DNA of 64,000 nt from Gnetum montanum (lineage: Eukaryota > Streptophyta > Gnetopsida > Gnetales > Gnetaceae). Position numbers and translations under genes: made by a program. A model generated the notes under the pieces. The model had not been told where the DNA came from. It saw only the letters and a program-made list of their open reading frames with translations, and did not search any database. The DNA lies in the NCBI GenBank assembly GCA_015680685.1, contig MNCI01033639.1, positions 73,034-137,033 on the forward strand, given 5' to 3'. How positions within the stretch are numbered: the first letter of the stretch is position 1; every line of letters begins with the position of its first letter. This document shows, in pieces, positions 29,900-43,600 of the stretch.

Positions 29900-32800
29900 T
29901 ACTCTTGCTATTGAAAAATAACTACACATCAAAACTTCCAAATAAAGTAGAAAACAAGGGGTTGAAGACAATTCTAAATGCAAAGAAAAGAAGTAGACAA
30001 AGCAAGTTGATCACCAAGAATAGCTTCATTAATTGCTTAGTCGAAAGTTATTATAAATTATGGATATTCATTTCCAAGCATGTTGAGCAACATGACATTC
30101 AAATAAAGCATGAAAAAAATGAATCTTCACTTCTACAAAGAGGTAATAGAGAAGAAACATTTCTCATATGTTTTAGATGAGTGTCGATAGAAAGACCTTA
30201 ATGAATAAGACACTATAAAAATATGAATTTTATAAAATGTAAAAGCTCTCTAAATATCTTTTATTCTCCTCATCTAAAAGTGTGATGATAATCACATTTT
30301 CAAGGCCTCATTGAATTTGCTATAAATAAAATCATTCTTTGTAATAATCTCATAACTTTCGAATTAAAAGAAAAAACAAATCTATCATCATTCCAAAAAA
30401 TATCTTAAAAAGTCTAATGTAAATTATTGTTAAATATAAATAAATTCTTAAGATTGAAAATTAATTTTTCAAAATTCTTTTTTCTCTTTCTATTTAAACC
30501 ATAGAGGCTAGAAGCTTCATTCCAAGTAATCCACTTATCATACATACGTAGACAAGAAAATACAATGATACTAAAGCTACTCCAAATGGTACCCAATCTA
30601 GATGCATTAGTAGGCCAAGCTCCTTTAAACAAAACCAGCATGGGCTAATTTGCTTAAGAATATCTTCTAAAATTGTAATATAATTATAATTTCAATATTT
30701 ATTAAGCTTGCCTCATTTTTTCCAAATTTGTTTAAAAATTGGAAAACCAAGAATAGAGATGGCTTGAGAAAAAAAAAGATAGTGAAGAAAGTTGTTAGAA
30801 CACCAACTATTATCATTCTTAGGTTTTCCTTGCATAAGTTTATTTCTTAAAAGGAGCATCCAAACATCATCTTGATTAATGCATTTTACAATCTATTTTG
30901 ATGCAAAAGAAATACCCTGGTTATAACAATTAATGAGGCCAAGTCCTCCATCTTTCTTTCTACTAGTGTAGATATCCCAAACAACTCTAGAAAAACCATT
31001 TCTATGTTGCATAGCATACCAAAGAAATCAAAAAATAATATGATCAATTCTCTTATAAGAAGTTTTAGAAGAAACCCAACAACTAAAGTAACAAACATGA
31101 GTTGATTGAAATATTTTCTTAATAACTAAAACTTTGTTAGAAAAGGTAAGCTTTTTCTTTCTTTCCATTTATCAAGCTTCTTTTCAATTTTATCAAAACT
31201 ATTCTACTCAAGTTTGATGATATCTTCAATAACCTTCTAAATTTGGAAAGCCATGCATTTAGTTAAAATTTTATAAGTATTTTTACAAAGAGCAATAGAC
31301 CTCCAATTACCAATATGTTGAAGATCTTCATTCTTAGGAAGAAGAATTACACTTAATTAATATTTTTACCAAGAGAAACTTTTTTAATGGCATCTTGAAA
31401 AAAACATAAAAGATATCATCTCTAACAATGTCCCAATGCTTCTTTAAAATTTGAATAAGAAAACTATTAAAGCCTAGAGCTTTACCATTTGCTAAACCAA
31501 AGACTGCTACTTTGATTTCTTCTATTATAATTTTTGCTTCAAGAATATTTTGATGTGCTTCTATTATAAGATGAAGAATATGTATACTAGAGGCCTAGAA
31601 GGATTTCTTGCTAAAACTTTCAAAATAAAAAATAGAAGAAAAATAATTTACTAAAAAATGGTTAATAGTCTTAGGATCTTTAATGATGGAATCATTTATA
31701 TAAAATGATTCTAGTTTAGGTACTTGCCTCTTTCCTTTAAGAAATTTAAAGAATTCCTTGCAATGTTCATCTTTAATTTTTAACCAACTCATGCGACATC
31801 TAGTTACAACAATTTTAGCTTCAAAAGTATCTCAACATTGTTTAGTATAATGAGCTAGCCAAGGCTTTTTGAGTTTCAAAATCAAATGGACTTTAGTTTA
31901 AAAGAATTTGCATTTGTTTTACAGATTCTACAAGATCTTCTTCGACCTAACGCTTACGCTTAACAAATTGCTTTCCAAACCATCTAGCATAATTTCTAAC
32001 TCTGTAAGTAGTTCACTACCACCAATTGATCCAAGCAATATCACACTAGTAGGCTTTTTTTCTACATTTCATAGACTTCAAAATATTTTTTTATAGTGGT
32101 CACTATGAACATATTAGCATTTATATGAAAAGCTCATGCTTTCAAAAGGATGAAAAATTAATACTAGAGAGAAAAATGCTAAAGGAAAATGATCTAACAA
32201 AGTAGCATATGTATACACTTCTACTTTTCTTCTAGGCTTCCAAAAGGAAACATTAGAGATGTAAAATCTATCAAGTCAAAAATAACTTCTATTATTAAAG
32301 ATAAAAAAACAAGTATTAAACAAATGTCCTTCACCATGATAAAAGTTGCAAGAATTAAAAAGATTATGATATGTAATTGGCTAAATATAAGTCTTCATGC
32401 TTGTTTGTAATAACAATTGAGAAGATTGATTTCAACAAGAAAAAAACATCTATAAAAATCAAAAGCTATAAAAATAGATTCTTTATGCTTAATGAGATCC
32501 AAAAGATTGATAATTTCATGCTCGACTTTCTAAAAAATCAAGGGAAGATTAGATAGCTTAACAAAACATAGACCTTCAAAATATTTTTTAAATTGGACAT
32601 CAAAATTTGGAGTCCACTTACAAATAATCAAAATTGCATATAGGGCACACTACAACATCCAAGTATTGTCTAGTTTAACAAGCATAAAAAATGAGGATAA
32701 TACCTAGCTTGAATAACTTGAATGTCATTTTTTTGCATCACATCATTTAACTATGAAGCGAAAATTCAATTACAAGGTAGGTAAACCAAAATTTGAATGA

Positions 32801-33030
32801 ACACATATCATGATGTAAAACCAACAACTAATGACTCATACATCATCAAAGAGAACAAAATTAGATGTTTTAGTTACATCACCATCACTAGAAGAAGAAA
32901 TCTCAAATTTTTGTTTATCAACTTGCAAATCTAAATTCTTAGAATTAACAAAAATTTCCACATCAATAGAAGAAGTAAGAATGTCAACATCCATTGAAGA
33001 AATTGAAGGTAATTTAGAATTCTAAAGAGT
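29900..33030 (-). mobile_element. Decayed LINE (L1-like): endonuclease remnant, reverse transcriptase, C-terminal region
   Basis: The - strand order from high to low coordinates fits LINE ORF2. Weak endonuclease-like text covers 32650-32100. The pre-RT block (SWLKIKDEHCKEFFKF...YINDSIIKDPKTI) is at 31792-31595. The RT C-terminal block, with the FSNKVLVIKKIFQST and SCWVSSKTSYKRI stretches, is near 31150-31030. A GGLGLINCYNQGI block is near 30950-30900. A decayed RNase-H/zinc region reaches about 29900. Only the RT active-site segment (31500-31250) is too eroded to read. Lys/Ser-rich sequence at 32831-33025 may be the end of ORF1. Many stops and frameshifts are present, so it is dead. Confidence 0.7.
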
Positions 33031-33248
33031 TCAAATCTATTGGAGAAAAATTGAACCCAAAGTATAAAAAATTATATCACAAGACACATAACAAATACCT
33101 AGTGGGTAGCTAATATAGGTGCACTCCTTAAAGGCCTAGGTTCAAGCACAACAAACCAAAAGTAAAAATTTAAATTAAAAAAAAAACAAGAGTTAAGAAT
33201 CATGTAAACATGGCATGGAACCATTACAAGAGATCTTCGCCTTAGCTA

Positions 33249-33276
33249 CTCCATCATCATCATCATCATCATCATC
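33249..33276. repeat. CAT/ATC trinucleotide microsatellite
   Basis: About nine uninterrupted ATC units lie at 33249-33276. It is not in any coding frame that I can support. Confidence 0.8.
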
Positions 33277-33630
33277 CTAACCATGTCCCAACATAATGAG
33301 GTTAACTACATGAGTTATTTTTTGTCATTCACCTTTATGAAGATCTAGATCTTTGGTGTGGGCGATGATGTTGTGTCATTTTTGGAGAACGCCTTAGTAA
33401 GTTGTTGCTCACTTTTCATAGTAACCAAGCCTTGTGATATGTGGGGAATGTCTTAGCATCTACAAAATCTTAAAAAGAACTTATCAATGAGACTTGGCAA
33501 GATTCTATAGCTAGCTAAACCCTCCACCTTGCGTATCCAAGCTTGGGACAAGAAAATACATTTATAGTGCCCTTATAATATCTATCTTGAAAATGCTATG
33601 ATGTGTATAACTTATATCTATCTTAACAAT

Positions 33631-33760
33631 GAGGTGTTAGCGTAGTGGTCAGACTCTTGATTTAAAGCTCCAAGTCATAAATTCAATTTGGGCAAATAAT
33701 GTTGAGTTATAAAATTCTAATTAGACTATATATCATTGAGCGTATCTTTATTACAATTAT
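33631..33760 (+). repeat. tRNA-derived SINE-like element
   Basis: It starts GAGGTGTTAGCGTAGTGGTC, in which TTAGCGTAGTGG fits a Pol III A box. TCATAAATTCAAT about 35 bp later is a degenerate B box. A GTTGAGTTATAAAATTCTAA tail follows, shared with the copies at 5875-6092. It has no anticodon arm that would make a working tRNA. Confidence 0.6.
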
Positions 33761-34054
33761 TTCTTAACCCCCCTTCTCCCTTTCCCTTACGTTGGTCTTA
33801 AAAACAAGCATGAATTGATTGCCACTATATCTCCCATCTCCCATCCCTTAGTGATGCACTGACAACATGCAATCAAAATTCAAGATGCACTCACGAGCTT
33901 CATTCCATAAAATTATTAAAAAAGAAAAAAAAAAGTAAAGGAAAGAAAAAGAAAATTTCGATACATAGTTAATTCTAAACCAGGGTTGTACGGTTGCTTT
34001 ATTCATTTTCTTTTTGGAATTTTGCATGCAATCCCAATGCAGGGGCTTATCTAT

Positions 34055-34056
<2 letters not shown>

Positions 34057-34137
<81 letters not shown>

Positions 34138-34138
34138 N
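34057..34138. repeat. 81-nt poly-T run ending at an N
   Basis: T fills 34057-34137 without interruption and N follows at 34138. The true length is uncertain, because a homopolymer next to an N usually marks the place where assembly stopped. It could include the poly-A tail of a - strand retroposon. Confidence 0.85.
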
Positions 34139-34690
34139 TACTATCTATAATTTGACATCCAATCATGGCTGTTAAGCTATAATATTTAGACAAGAAGCGT
34201 TAAAAAGATAGATATATTTATTAAATAACATATGAATATTCTGATCACTAACATAAAATTTCCATTCAAAAATCAAGATCAGTTTGATCCTTTATGTTAC
34301 AGTTCATGGATAAATCCGGCATGGCTCATGTATAAAAATACCAGACAGCACAGGCATCACTGTTGTTCTCTCCAAACATTTTTCATTGCATTTGATGCCG
34401 GAAATGTATCAATTATTTCTGAATTTAGAATTATCTGACGATGAATGGTGATGATTTTTTAGATAAGATGAATTCAATGCAACAAGTATCTCCATTCAGA
34501 CTCACCAAATACATCAAATGAATATCCATTGCCAACCCTTTGCTCATTGTAAACACAGGACCACAATCTTTTGTAAGAACTAAGAAATAACTGCAAATAA
34601 AGTTGACGCTGCAAAATTAACATAGAAAAGAAAATCAAAGAATCATGTAAAGAAATTTTGGCATGCGTGTTCATAGAACACACCCGCCAA

Positions 34691-37600
34691 TCAAAGAACT
34701 ATCAACTCTTTGGGATTGCGTTCTCGTTGCTTCACAGTCATGTACAAACCCTGCCAGAATTGAATAAAAATGTTCCATCGACTCCCAAATTCAAAAGTGC
34801 ATTAAACTGTAATTATTAAGCCACCTAAGGAATGCTCTTTTCATTCTAATATTTAAACACTGCATCAAATTTAAGTAAAAGTTTCCATCAACTAACTATA
34901 TGACATACTTTACCTCTGTTGTATGTATGGTTGCTCCAGTTGCCATTCCTATGTTTTGATTAGGAACAAGCACAAAATTGAATCTTTGCAATATAACTGT
35001 CAAAACAACCAGGGCTTCCAGCATGGCAAATTGGTCACCTACACACTTGCGTTGCCCACCACTAAAAGGAATGAACCTAATGGTACCAATTAAAGAAAGC
35101 CAGACAAGTAAATGAAGAGGACATCAAGTTGAAAACAAATTGAAGGGGGAAAAAAATGGAAAATTTGGTTTTATCATAGAGCTTTCTTTACATCATACAA
35201 GCCAACTATGTTACCTGAAATCCGTATTAGTTTCATTTGGCACAGGGCCATCTATATCAAATCTTTCAGGTATGAAATTTTCAGCTTTGTCCCACACCTA
35301 TGATAAGTCCATTAAACTGCCACGATGTTATGAAAAAGAACTAACATGTTTTATAAAATAGCAGCAATTTCAATGCATTTTTATACATAGCTGTAAAAAC
35401 CTATGCATATTTCATTTAATTAATGGTTTAAACAACTTTTTAATGTAGTGCAATGGAAATGAACTATTTCAACTCGTGATATTGGTTCCACATTTTTCAA
35501 GTAGGGATATTTCAAAGAGAGGAGCAAAATGTTTAACTGGACGGCCAAAGCATATTTAAAAAGATAATTTACTAATTCATTTTGTAAAGGATTGTTCATC
35601 ATCGTTGTTCCACCTTTATCCCAATTATATGGAGTTGGTTTTATGAGTTCTTCTCTATCATTTGCCCCTATCAACAGCCAAATTAATGTTAATTCTTACC
35701 TTTTTAATATCTTTCTTTATTATTGCATGCCAGGTAGGTTTTGGTTTTCCTCTTTACTGCTTTTCCCTTCTTCAATTAACTAGTTTTGCCAGATGTAGTC
35801 TCATTGTGTTATCTGCATTTGGCCAAAATATCTGAGACAATTTTCATCTTTCCTTTCACCTATAGATATTACCCACAAACTTACTTTAATAAGATAATTA
35901 TTAATTTTATCTTTTTGAATAACAAAAATCCATTTCAACATTTTCATCTCTGGCAGATTCACACATTCATTGTGCTTTTTATTGCCCAACATTCTGTAAT
36001 ACATAGAATCATAAGTCTAATAATAATTTTATACAATTTTCAATAAATTTTTTTAAAAACTTCTTATTACAAAGCACAACATTAGGTTCTGTCCATTTTA
36101 TCCACCCTACTTTTAATTTTCATTTTCACACCGTTGTTAGTCTCACTATCCATTTGTAAAATTAATCCTAAGTTTAAGAATTGCTTCGATTTCTTTAAAT
36201 ATTATGGACGAATGATTTTTAAGAAAGCAGTATATATCAGGGTTCTAATGAACAATAAAATCCCTAAAAATGGCCTTTGCAAGGTTACTAATATCATATT
36301 TCATGATATCTAAAACTTGTCCTTACAATGAGATTATATAATTTTATCATGTTTGTATAATTAATCATTCTGTAATATAGCTGTAATATAGCTTTAACAG
36401 ACATGAATGCTGAAAGATACCTCATAAAGCTGTTTCCACATTAGTTGGAATAAGGCTAGGATAATGATGATAAATCATCTCGTAATATAACATGAAATAT
36501 TCAATTAAATAAATTGATAAATCAATGAAGCAACAGTCAATTTAAATAAAATGGAGGATGAAAGTGCACCTCTTCAGAGTGATGGATATTATACACAGAA
36601 ATCATGATATCCTGATTTGCTTCCACTTTGTATCCACCAGGCAAAATGTCAGGCGCTGTTGCTCGTCTAATAAGGACCTGCCCGTTTTAGTAGAGAATTT
36701 TGTATTTTTAGGTTCTTAAAGTGCCCCTACTTTTTCTGCAGTGAACGAAGCTAAATGGAATTGCTCAATTAATATGCCTATTTCTTACAGGTGGATGAGG
36801 ATACAGCCGCATTGACTCATTTATGCAACGATTCAAGTACTTGAGATCCTTAATATCGGTATAAGTAATGATTCTCCCTTTTAATACTCTGTCAATTTCC
36901 TCTTGTGCCTTTGACAGGGTAGCTGGATTCTATCAGGCAGAAGAGCATAACAACCTTTGATATTAGTAATATTAAATAAAAAATAACATGGCGCAGCCAT
37001 ATAGGTTTAAAGATATTGCATGGTAATTTTTAAGATTCATATATTAAATTAAGACACATTCGAAAATCTTCAATGTTGAATTAGTTTACCAGTTGAACTC
37101 CTAGTTGTATACATAACTGAGAATTGAACTTGTGACCTCATAACTACAGGTACAAACATGATAGCTTTAAAAAATGATTACAATTTGTCACCAAATGAGT
37201 AAATATGCCTTCAATTGGATTCGCCAAAACCTGCATAGGCAACTAATTGAGCAACTAAACATCTGACTAAGGGTACTAAAATGACAGCATTCAAAAATGA
37301 TTACAATTTGTAACCAAATGAGTAAATATGCCTTTCAATGGGATTTGCCAAAACCTGCATAGGCAACTGATGGAGCAACTATAATTTATGACAACTCGCT
37401 CTTAGTAAAATACAAGCAAATTACAATTTACAATTATCCCATAAACAAAAGGAAACCCAGAGTTCTCTACGTAGGGAAAAATTCATGCATGTACCAATAT
37501 AACAGAGAATTACATGTTTATTTGAAACTAAAGCTAAAATTTTACTTCTGTCCACTAAGACAATCTTGGATTTTGAAGTTTGAAAAAATCCTTTTCCAGA

Positions 37601-40600
37601 TCTTTTTTATCCATAACTTTGTTGCTCACTGGAATTGAACCTATGACTTAGGGTTCCTGCCAAGACTCTTAACACTAAGCTAACACCTCAAGGAAACTGC
37701 TGGCTATATCACTCTAATGATGTGATCTCCAAAACATTGCAAAAGAATGAATACATGTATAGATGATGCATAAACTGAAAGCGATATCTTTCCAGATAGG
37801 CAAAGACATGGTGGAGCCATCCAACACAAAATTCTACGTAGTCTGGGTAACATATGCATTACATTGTAGGTGCTGGTTGTGACACAGCATGCAACAATCA
37901 TTACAATGTATGTTGAAACGGAGTTAGTGTGTAGAGTACAAGAAAATGCAAACACAAAGGATGCATACAGCACATATATGGAGTTATGCATGCACGGTAA
38001 ATAAAGATGCAAAAGAAAGCTAACTGTGCACTGACTGGCCATAGTCAAAGTATGAAAATAGACACCTCTACAACAAACACATTCTTTATGTTCTAAGTTG
38101 TGTTATTCATGAATAACATCCATATATAAGCATAGATTTAACTGGCGATAGTCCGTTATCAAAATAACATGGAGGAAGAGCGAAGAATTCAAACCTTCCA
38201 TCATATTCTTGCTGCATGCAAATAAACGAACATGGAAATAGATGACAAAACAATGCCCTGTAAAGTTCAGGACATGCGTTGCTAATCTTTCAATGATGCA
38301 AAGAAAGATATAAGTAAAGACCGCCTTAATTTTTGTTGCAGGGAATAATAGATATTATATGAAGAAGTTGCCAAAGAAGCCGTAGCTTATCTGGTATCAA
38401 CTTGGAAGTTTGAACTATGGCTAAGGTATGATGATAACTATGTTGGCTCATCAGTTATGATGCCTTACATTTAAGAATAAAAGTAAATACAAGGAGCTAT
38501 ATCGGATAACAGGGAAGTAACCATGTAGAAATGTGAAAATTAGAGGATCAAATACTCTTTCGTAAGTTCAAAATTTGTACATAGGATATGGCTAAATGTA
38601 GAAAGTAGTCCAACATAAGCCCATACAGAATATGAAATCACAATTTCAAAAGAATGGCAGATACTGCAGAAAATAAAAATACATAAACAGCAGGAAAACA
38701 ACATTTTATAAACCTGAATTAAATTTAAAATAAAAAAAGCTAATTCTTCATTCCCCCAGACACAGGCTCACAGGAATAAATCCATTTTTTATGCTGAATT
38801 TTATGATGAAAATAATCAAATATATATGCTAAGAAATGCATTAAAAATAATAGAAAATTCCTGGTTTCAAATATTGTTAAGTTTGATATGTATTACTCTG
38901 ACATTTAATGAGGACTACATAATAATTGGAACAGTTCAATATAATGAAAATAAAACAATGAAGCAGAGCGATTCTTGTAAACCTTAGCATATGATGCTCT
39001 AAAATATTTTGTTCCTATTTATTTGGTTTCTACTTGTAATTTAATTGTTTTTCTTTCCTCATGTAATTTAGCCAAACACACATGTAATTTTTACTCATGA
39101 TTTCTTTAAATTCGTCCACAATCGATGCAATTATCCCTGTTATTTCATATTTGTGTAAATATAGATGCTTTAGAGTTTGACCAAAATCTCTTTTCTTAAT
39201 TTTATAACAATTTCATTCCCTAAAATCTAAAAGCCAAGAAATCTCAAAAAGAAGCAATATTTCAAGAAATGATATAATATTGGCTTTGTTAACTAAAGCT
39301 AGCATGGAAACTCCATATGAAATAATTGTTTAAATATGAAGTAACAAAAAAAAAAGGAAAAGAACAATTTCCCTTTTGAGTTTGAATCAAGTCAATTTCC
39401 ATGGACTCGTACTATAGGTAAAACTTCATGGTATAGCAACATTGTAGATTGTGACATCAAAATTAAGCCATTTTCTCTAAAAACATAACTAAAACTAACA
39501 TAGAGCAAATAAAACCCTAGAAAGACTTATAAATAAACATAATCTAATATAGCACCTTTGTCAAAAGATATAATGTCCATGTTAAAACAGAAGCAGTTGT
39601 TTCATGACCAGCAACAAGCATTGACAATAAATCATCTCGAAGCTGTGAACTAGAAACCTGCATTGAGGTACAAACAATTATAACCTATATGAAGGATGAA
39701 AACATGTCAAAGGCAATGACAACATAAAAAGAAATGTCTTTTCAAAATATTCATGGTTCATAATCTCATATTTCTGAAAAGAATGGGAAACAATATTAGA
39801 TACCCATGACTTAGAAGTTTACTGTTTCTTAAAATATCACACCATAATATTTCTAAAATTTATTGTTTCTTAAAATATCACACCATAATATGTCTAAATC
39901 TTCTCTCAGCTCATCCTCAATGGTGACAAATGAGATACATAGGATGAGATATTTATAGATTAACATCAGCAACAGCATCATTGCCTTTATCTCATCAATT
40001 TCATATGACCCATTCACACAGGTATGCGATTTGACACACTAGTTTTATAACCAGCTATCTCCCTGACACCAAACCTGATTGTATATGTTTACCATGCTTC
40101 AAGTCACAGGTTTCATCTTGATGGTGATAAATGGCCCACCCTCCCATGGGTGTCGGTTACGGAATAAATCCACTACCCATTTTCATTGATGGTTTTAATT
40201 GTAATCATTACATCAGGTATCAAGAGCACACTAGTTATGGGCCCTTCCATGATTCCATTGAAGACTATTGGATTTCTAGCCTAGCCTATAAAGAAGTGGT
40301 TATACCTACCATCAAGGTATCCAATCCAGTAGCAGCACTATGTCATTCATTATTTGACTGCTATTGAGACTATAATTTGGCGTTTCTATGTCATTCATTA
40401 TTTGACTGCTATTGAGGCTATAATTTGGCTTTTCTTGTTATGTGCTACTTTCTGCATTCTGTTTTCACCATGTTTTGGCTGCATTTGGTTCTGAGACTTG
40501 GTTTCTGCTGCACAAAGTTTTGCAGCTTCAATTTCAATTTAAATTTAGTCCCTGCAATGTCTTCTGCTGTACACATAAAGTTTAACGCTTGAACCCAGAG

Positions 40601-43600
40601 AAGATAAATCATGAAAAATCAGTAAAAAAATTTTAAAATTCCATAAAAATAATTCTTCATTTTATATGGTCCGGAAGCAACCAGTGTCTAAAATGCTTTC
40701 TATCATCTTTTTTTTTTTCCTTACATCTTGCTTTTAAAATTTTTATTATACAGAACATTTAACTTGCTATGTTTAGCCAATACAATGGTAGCTCAACCTG
40801 CAATTTTTTTCTTTGAAAGTAAGGCAATAATTAAGAATATACCTGGAACAATGCCTGTAGGCTGGCGTATAGCGTTTTTAGTGCTGGCACTGGGCTTTGA
40901 ACCCTGTACATTCCAGTGCAAGATAGTGAAATGGCCAATTCAAACTATGATTGTGGCATGATATTTGTTTCAATTTCTGTAGTGATACACACAATTTCTG
41001 TAGTGATACACAATTTTCTGACTTCGTTAAGTTTGAGAAATTGGATATTCATCCTTAAGTATCTACAAATTTTAAACAATCTGTAAATCCTATAAGGTAG
41101 AAGTTCAATACCAGAAGTTTACACTGAGATATACCAAACTTGGGTGAAAAAATGACAGAAACTGACTTTTGCCGACGAACCTTCATTACCAACTAAACCT
41201 AGATCTCTGTTTAAATTATAGAATGCAACAATTTGCAAGAAAAGTCACAGGCTTTCATGTTGTACATAATTCGTTCTCATAAATTTAAGAGCTTCTATAT
41301 GCAAGCTACTTCTGTTTTCCCAAATTTGCTTTGATGGAGCATGCTTGTGATGTGGCATTAAAAGGAAGAGGAGCTCTGCAAGGAGATCCGGACTGAGATT
41401 CAGCAAAAGGAGGCAGAGCAGCAATGTCAAGAAGCGAATGAGAAGGAGGAAGCAAACAAGGCATTTTCTGAGGAGCAGCAAATGCGGCAATGTTTTGATT
41501 AAGCACATGAGGTTGACGTTCAGCGATGGTTGTTGGCTGATCATTGCCCTTATTTGCTTATGGGCATTAACAAGGACACTTCCTAGACTGCCCTGTGATG
41601 GCATATCCGGTTAACAGCTGCAAAATATCATCTAGATAAGACAAAGGATATGCTGGAAAACGAGCGCCAACAGGTGGAGCAGGATTTTCTTGAATTCCAA
41701 TAGGTGACTAATTTTGTTGCTTCCAAGCCTCTACGGGCAATTCTGGACCAACTAGACCAAGTCCACTTCAACGTGGAACTGCAAATGTATGTGTTTAACT
41801 CTTCCCCACCACATGTAGGGGGGATTGTTCTTTCGTTTGTTAGTCTAGGTTATCTTGGGTGATGGTGTCCGTCCTTGGCTCTTACACCTTGTTGGTCTGG
41901 GGTATGAGGTTGAAGGTCTCTAAACAGGCCTTGTGGTTACTCATTTGTGGGGGTGCCTTTTTCGGGAGAAGTTCTCTCCCCAGTTTTTGGATTGGGTCTT
42001 TGTACATATGTTGATTTTAATTGAATTGAATTTTACTTGACCTTTTTCCAAAAAAATAAAATAAAATCAAGGTTGACTCTTGGTTCTTTGCTGGCATAAT
42101 AGTTAAAATTCAATTTCAATTCTACTTTCACTTTCACCGGTAATCTTACCCATGTGGATCACTCACGTAGTGAGCAGGGGCATTAGGCAATTGAAGTTAC
42201 TGCTCATCATAATAACTGCATGTGTGAAAATTAAGCACACAACCTAGAAGCATGCCTGCTCCTCTTATCAAAGGGAGATGGCCATTACAAAATACTATAT
42301 CAAAAAAAAAAATTATGTATAGGTTGGTAAGTCCGTAACATATCCTAGCATAGATAGATTTATCAAAAAGATAGGAGATGAATCACACAACCATTCTTGT
42401 TTCTTTCTTTCCTATCTTTGCCCTGAACTTTACCCTTCTTACATATTCTGCTTTGTTTTCACAAAAGTTTCTGTGGGGTCATCAACTATATGTTTTCCAT
42501 CAACATTTTGATCTCAATGTTCTAGGAAAATTCTAGATTGTCCACCCTAACAATCCATCCCTCTCCTCCAAAAGGAGATGAGTAAAAGAATGGTAATAAA
42601 GTTGTGTATTAAATACTTCCTTCTTATATATTTATCAATAAGCTCCCGGATATAATCCTATTTGACCTTTAAACCAGTTCTAACCATGCATGTCTTTTTT
42701 TTTTGGTCGAAGCAATGGAATTGAGCCTATGAGTTCATCCATTATGAGTTGGGTGCTTTAACTATTCAAGCATGGATGCTTAATCAAGGGCTCTTCCAAG
42801 AAAATCTTCACTTTGACGTGTTCTCATACAATAGCAGCGGACTTGGTCTCAGTTGTCTGTTTAATCAAATTAGAATTAACTAAAGAACTGATCATAGCAG
42901 TAAATAAAAAGCAACAAAAAACACAACCATGTAACTAGAAATGCAATTATTTTAGTCACTTCTGACTCTCTTTCAGCATATTGGCATCATACAGAAATTT
43001 GATGAATTGGATGTTGCCATTATGTTTTAATATGACTTCTTCTCTCAGGGCATCATTCCCAATTATTTTGACAAGATTATTTTCCTTAATTCACTGTTTT
43101 AACATATGCTAAGTACTAAATTTTAAAAAATTGAACAGGTCACATTAGTGCAACATAAAATACAGATTAAAACAATTGAGTGTTTACTTGTTCAATAAAA
43201 AAAAAGGAAAGAACAAAAGAAAAATTGCAAAACAAAGCAAACCTCTTTGCGACTAGCCAATAAAAACCGGAGAATGCTTGGATCAGATTCATTAACATAT
43301 TCGTCTTCATTTAGCTGCTCACCTTCAGCCTTTACAATGTCGTTGCATTTTTTGATTAGTTCGTCAACAGATTTTCTAATTACAGAAACTGCTTTTTGGG
43401 CTTTTATTTGCCGAGGAACAAACTTGCATAAGATATCAATCTGTTCAAATTCAAAAAACAACTCAATTTAGCTTACATGATGCAATTCTTGTGTGTGTAT
43501 GTAAGTGTTTTGTTTTTTTTTTTTTTTTTTTTTTTTGACAGATATAACAGAAATGCCTGAAATTATAAGGAAAAGTTGATAAATAATAGGGCAGTATAAT

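Noticed and set aside
33631-33700. Possible tRNA gene
   Set aside because: A and B boxes are present in degenerate form, but no complete cloverleaf or anticodon arm can be drawn, and the unit is repeated with a tail, so SINE fits better.
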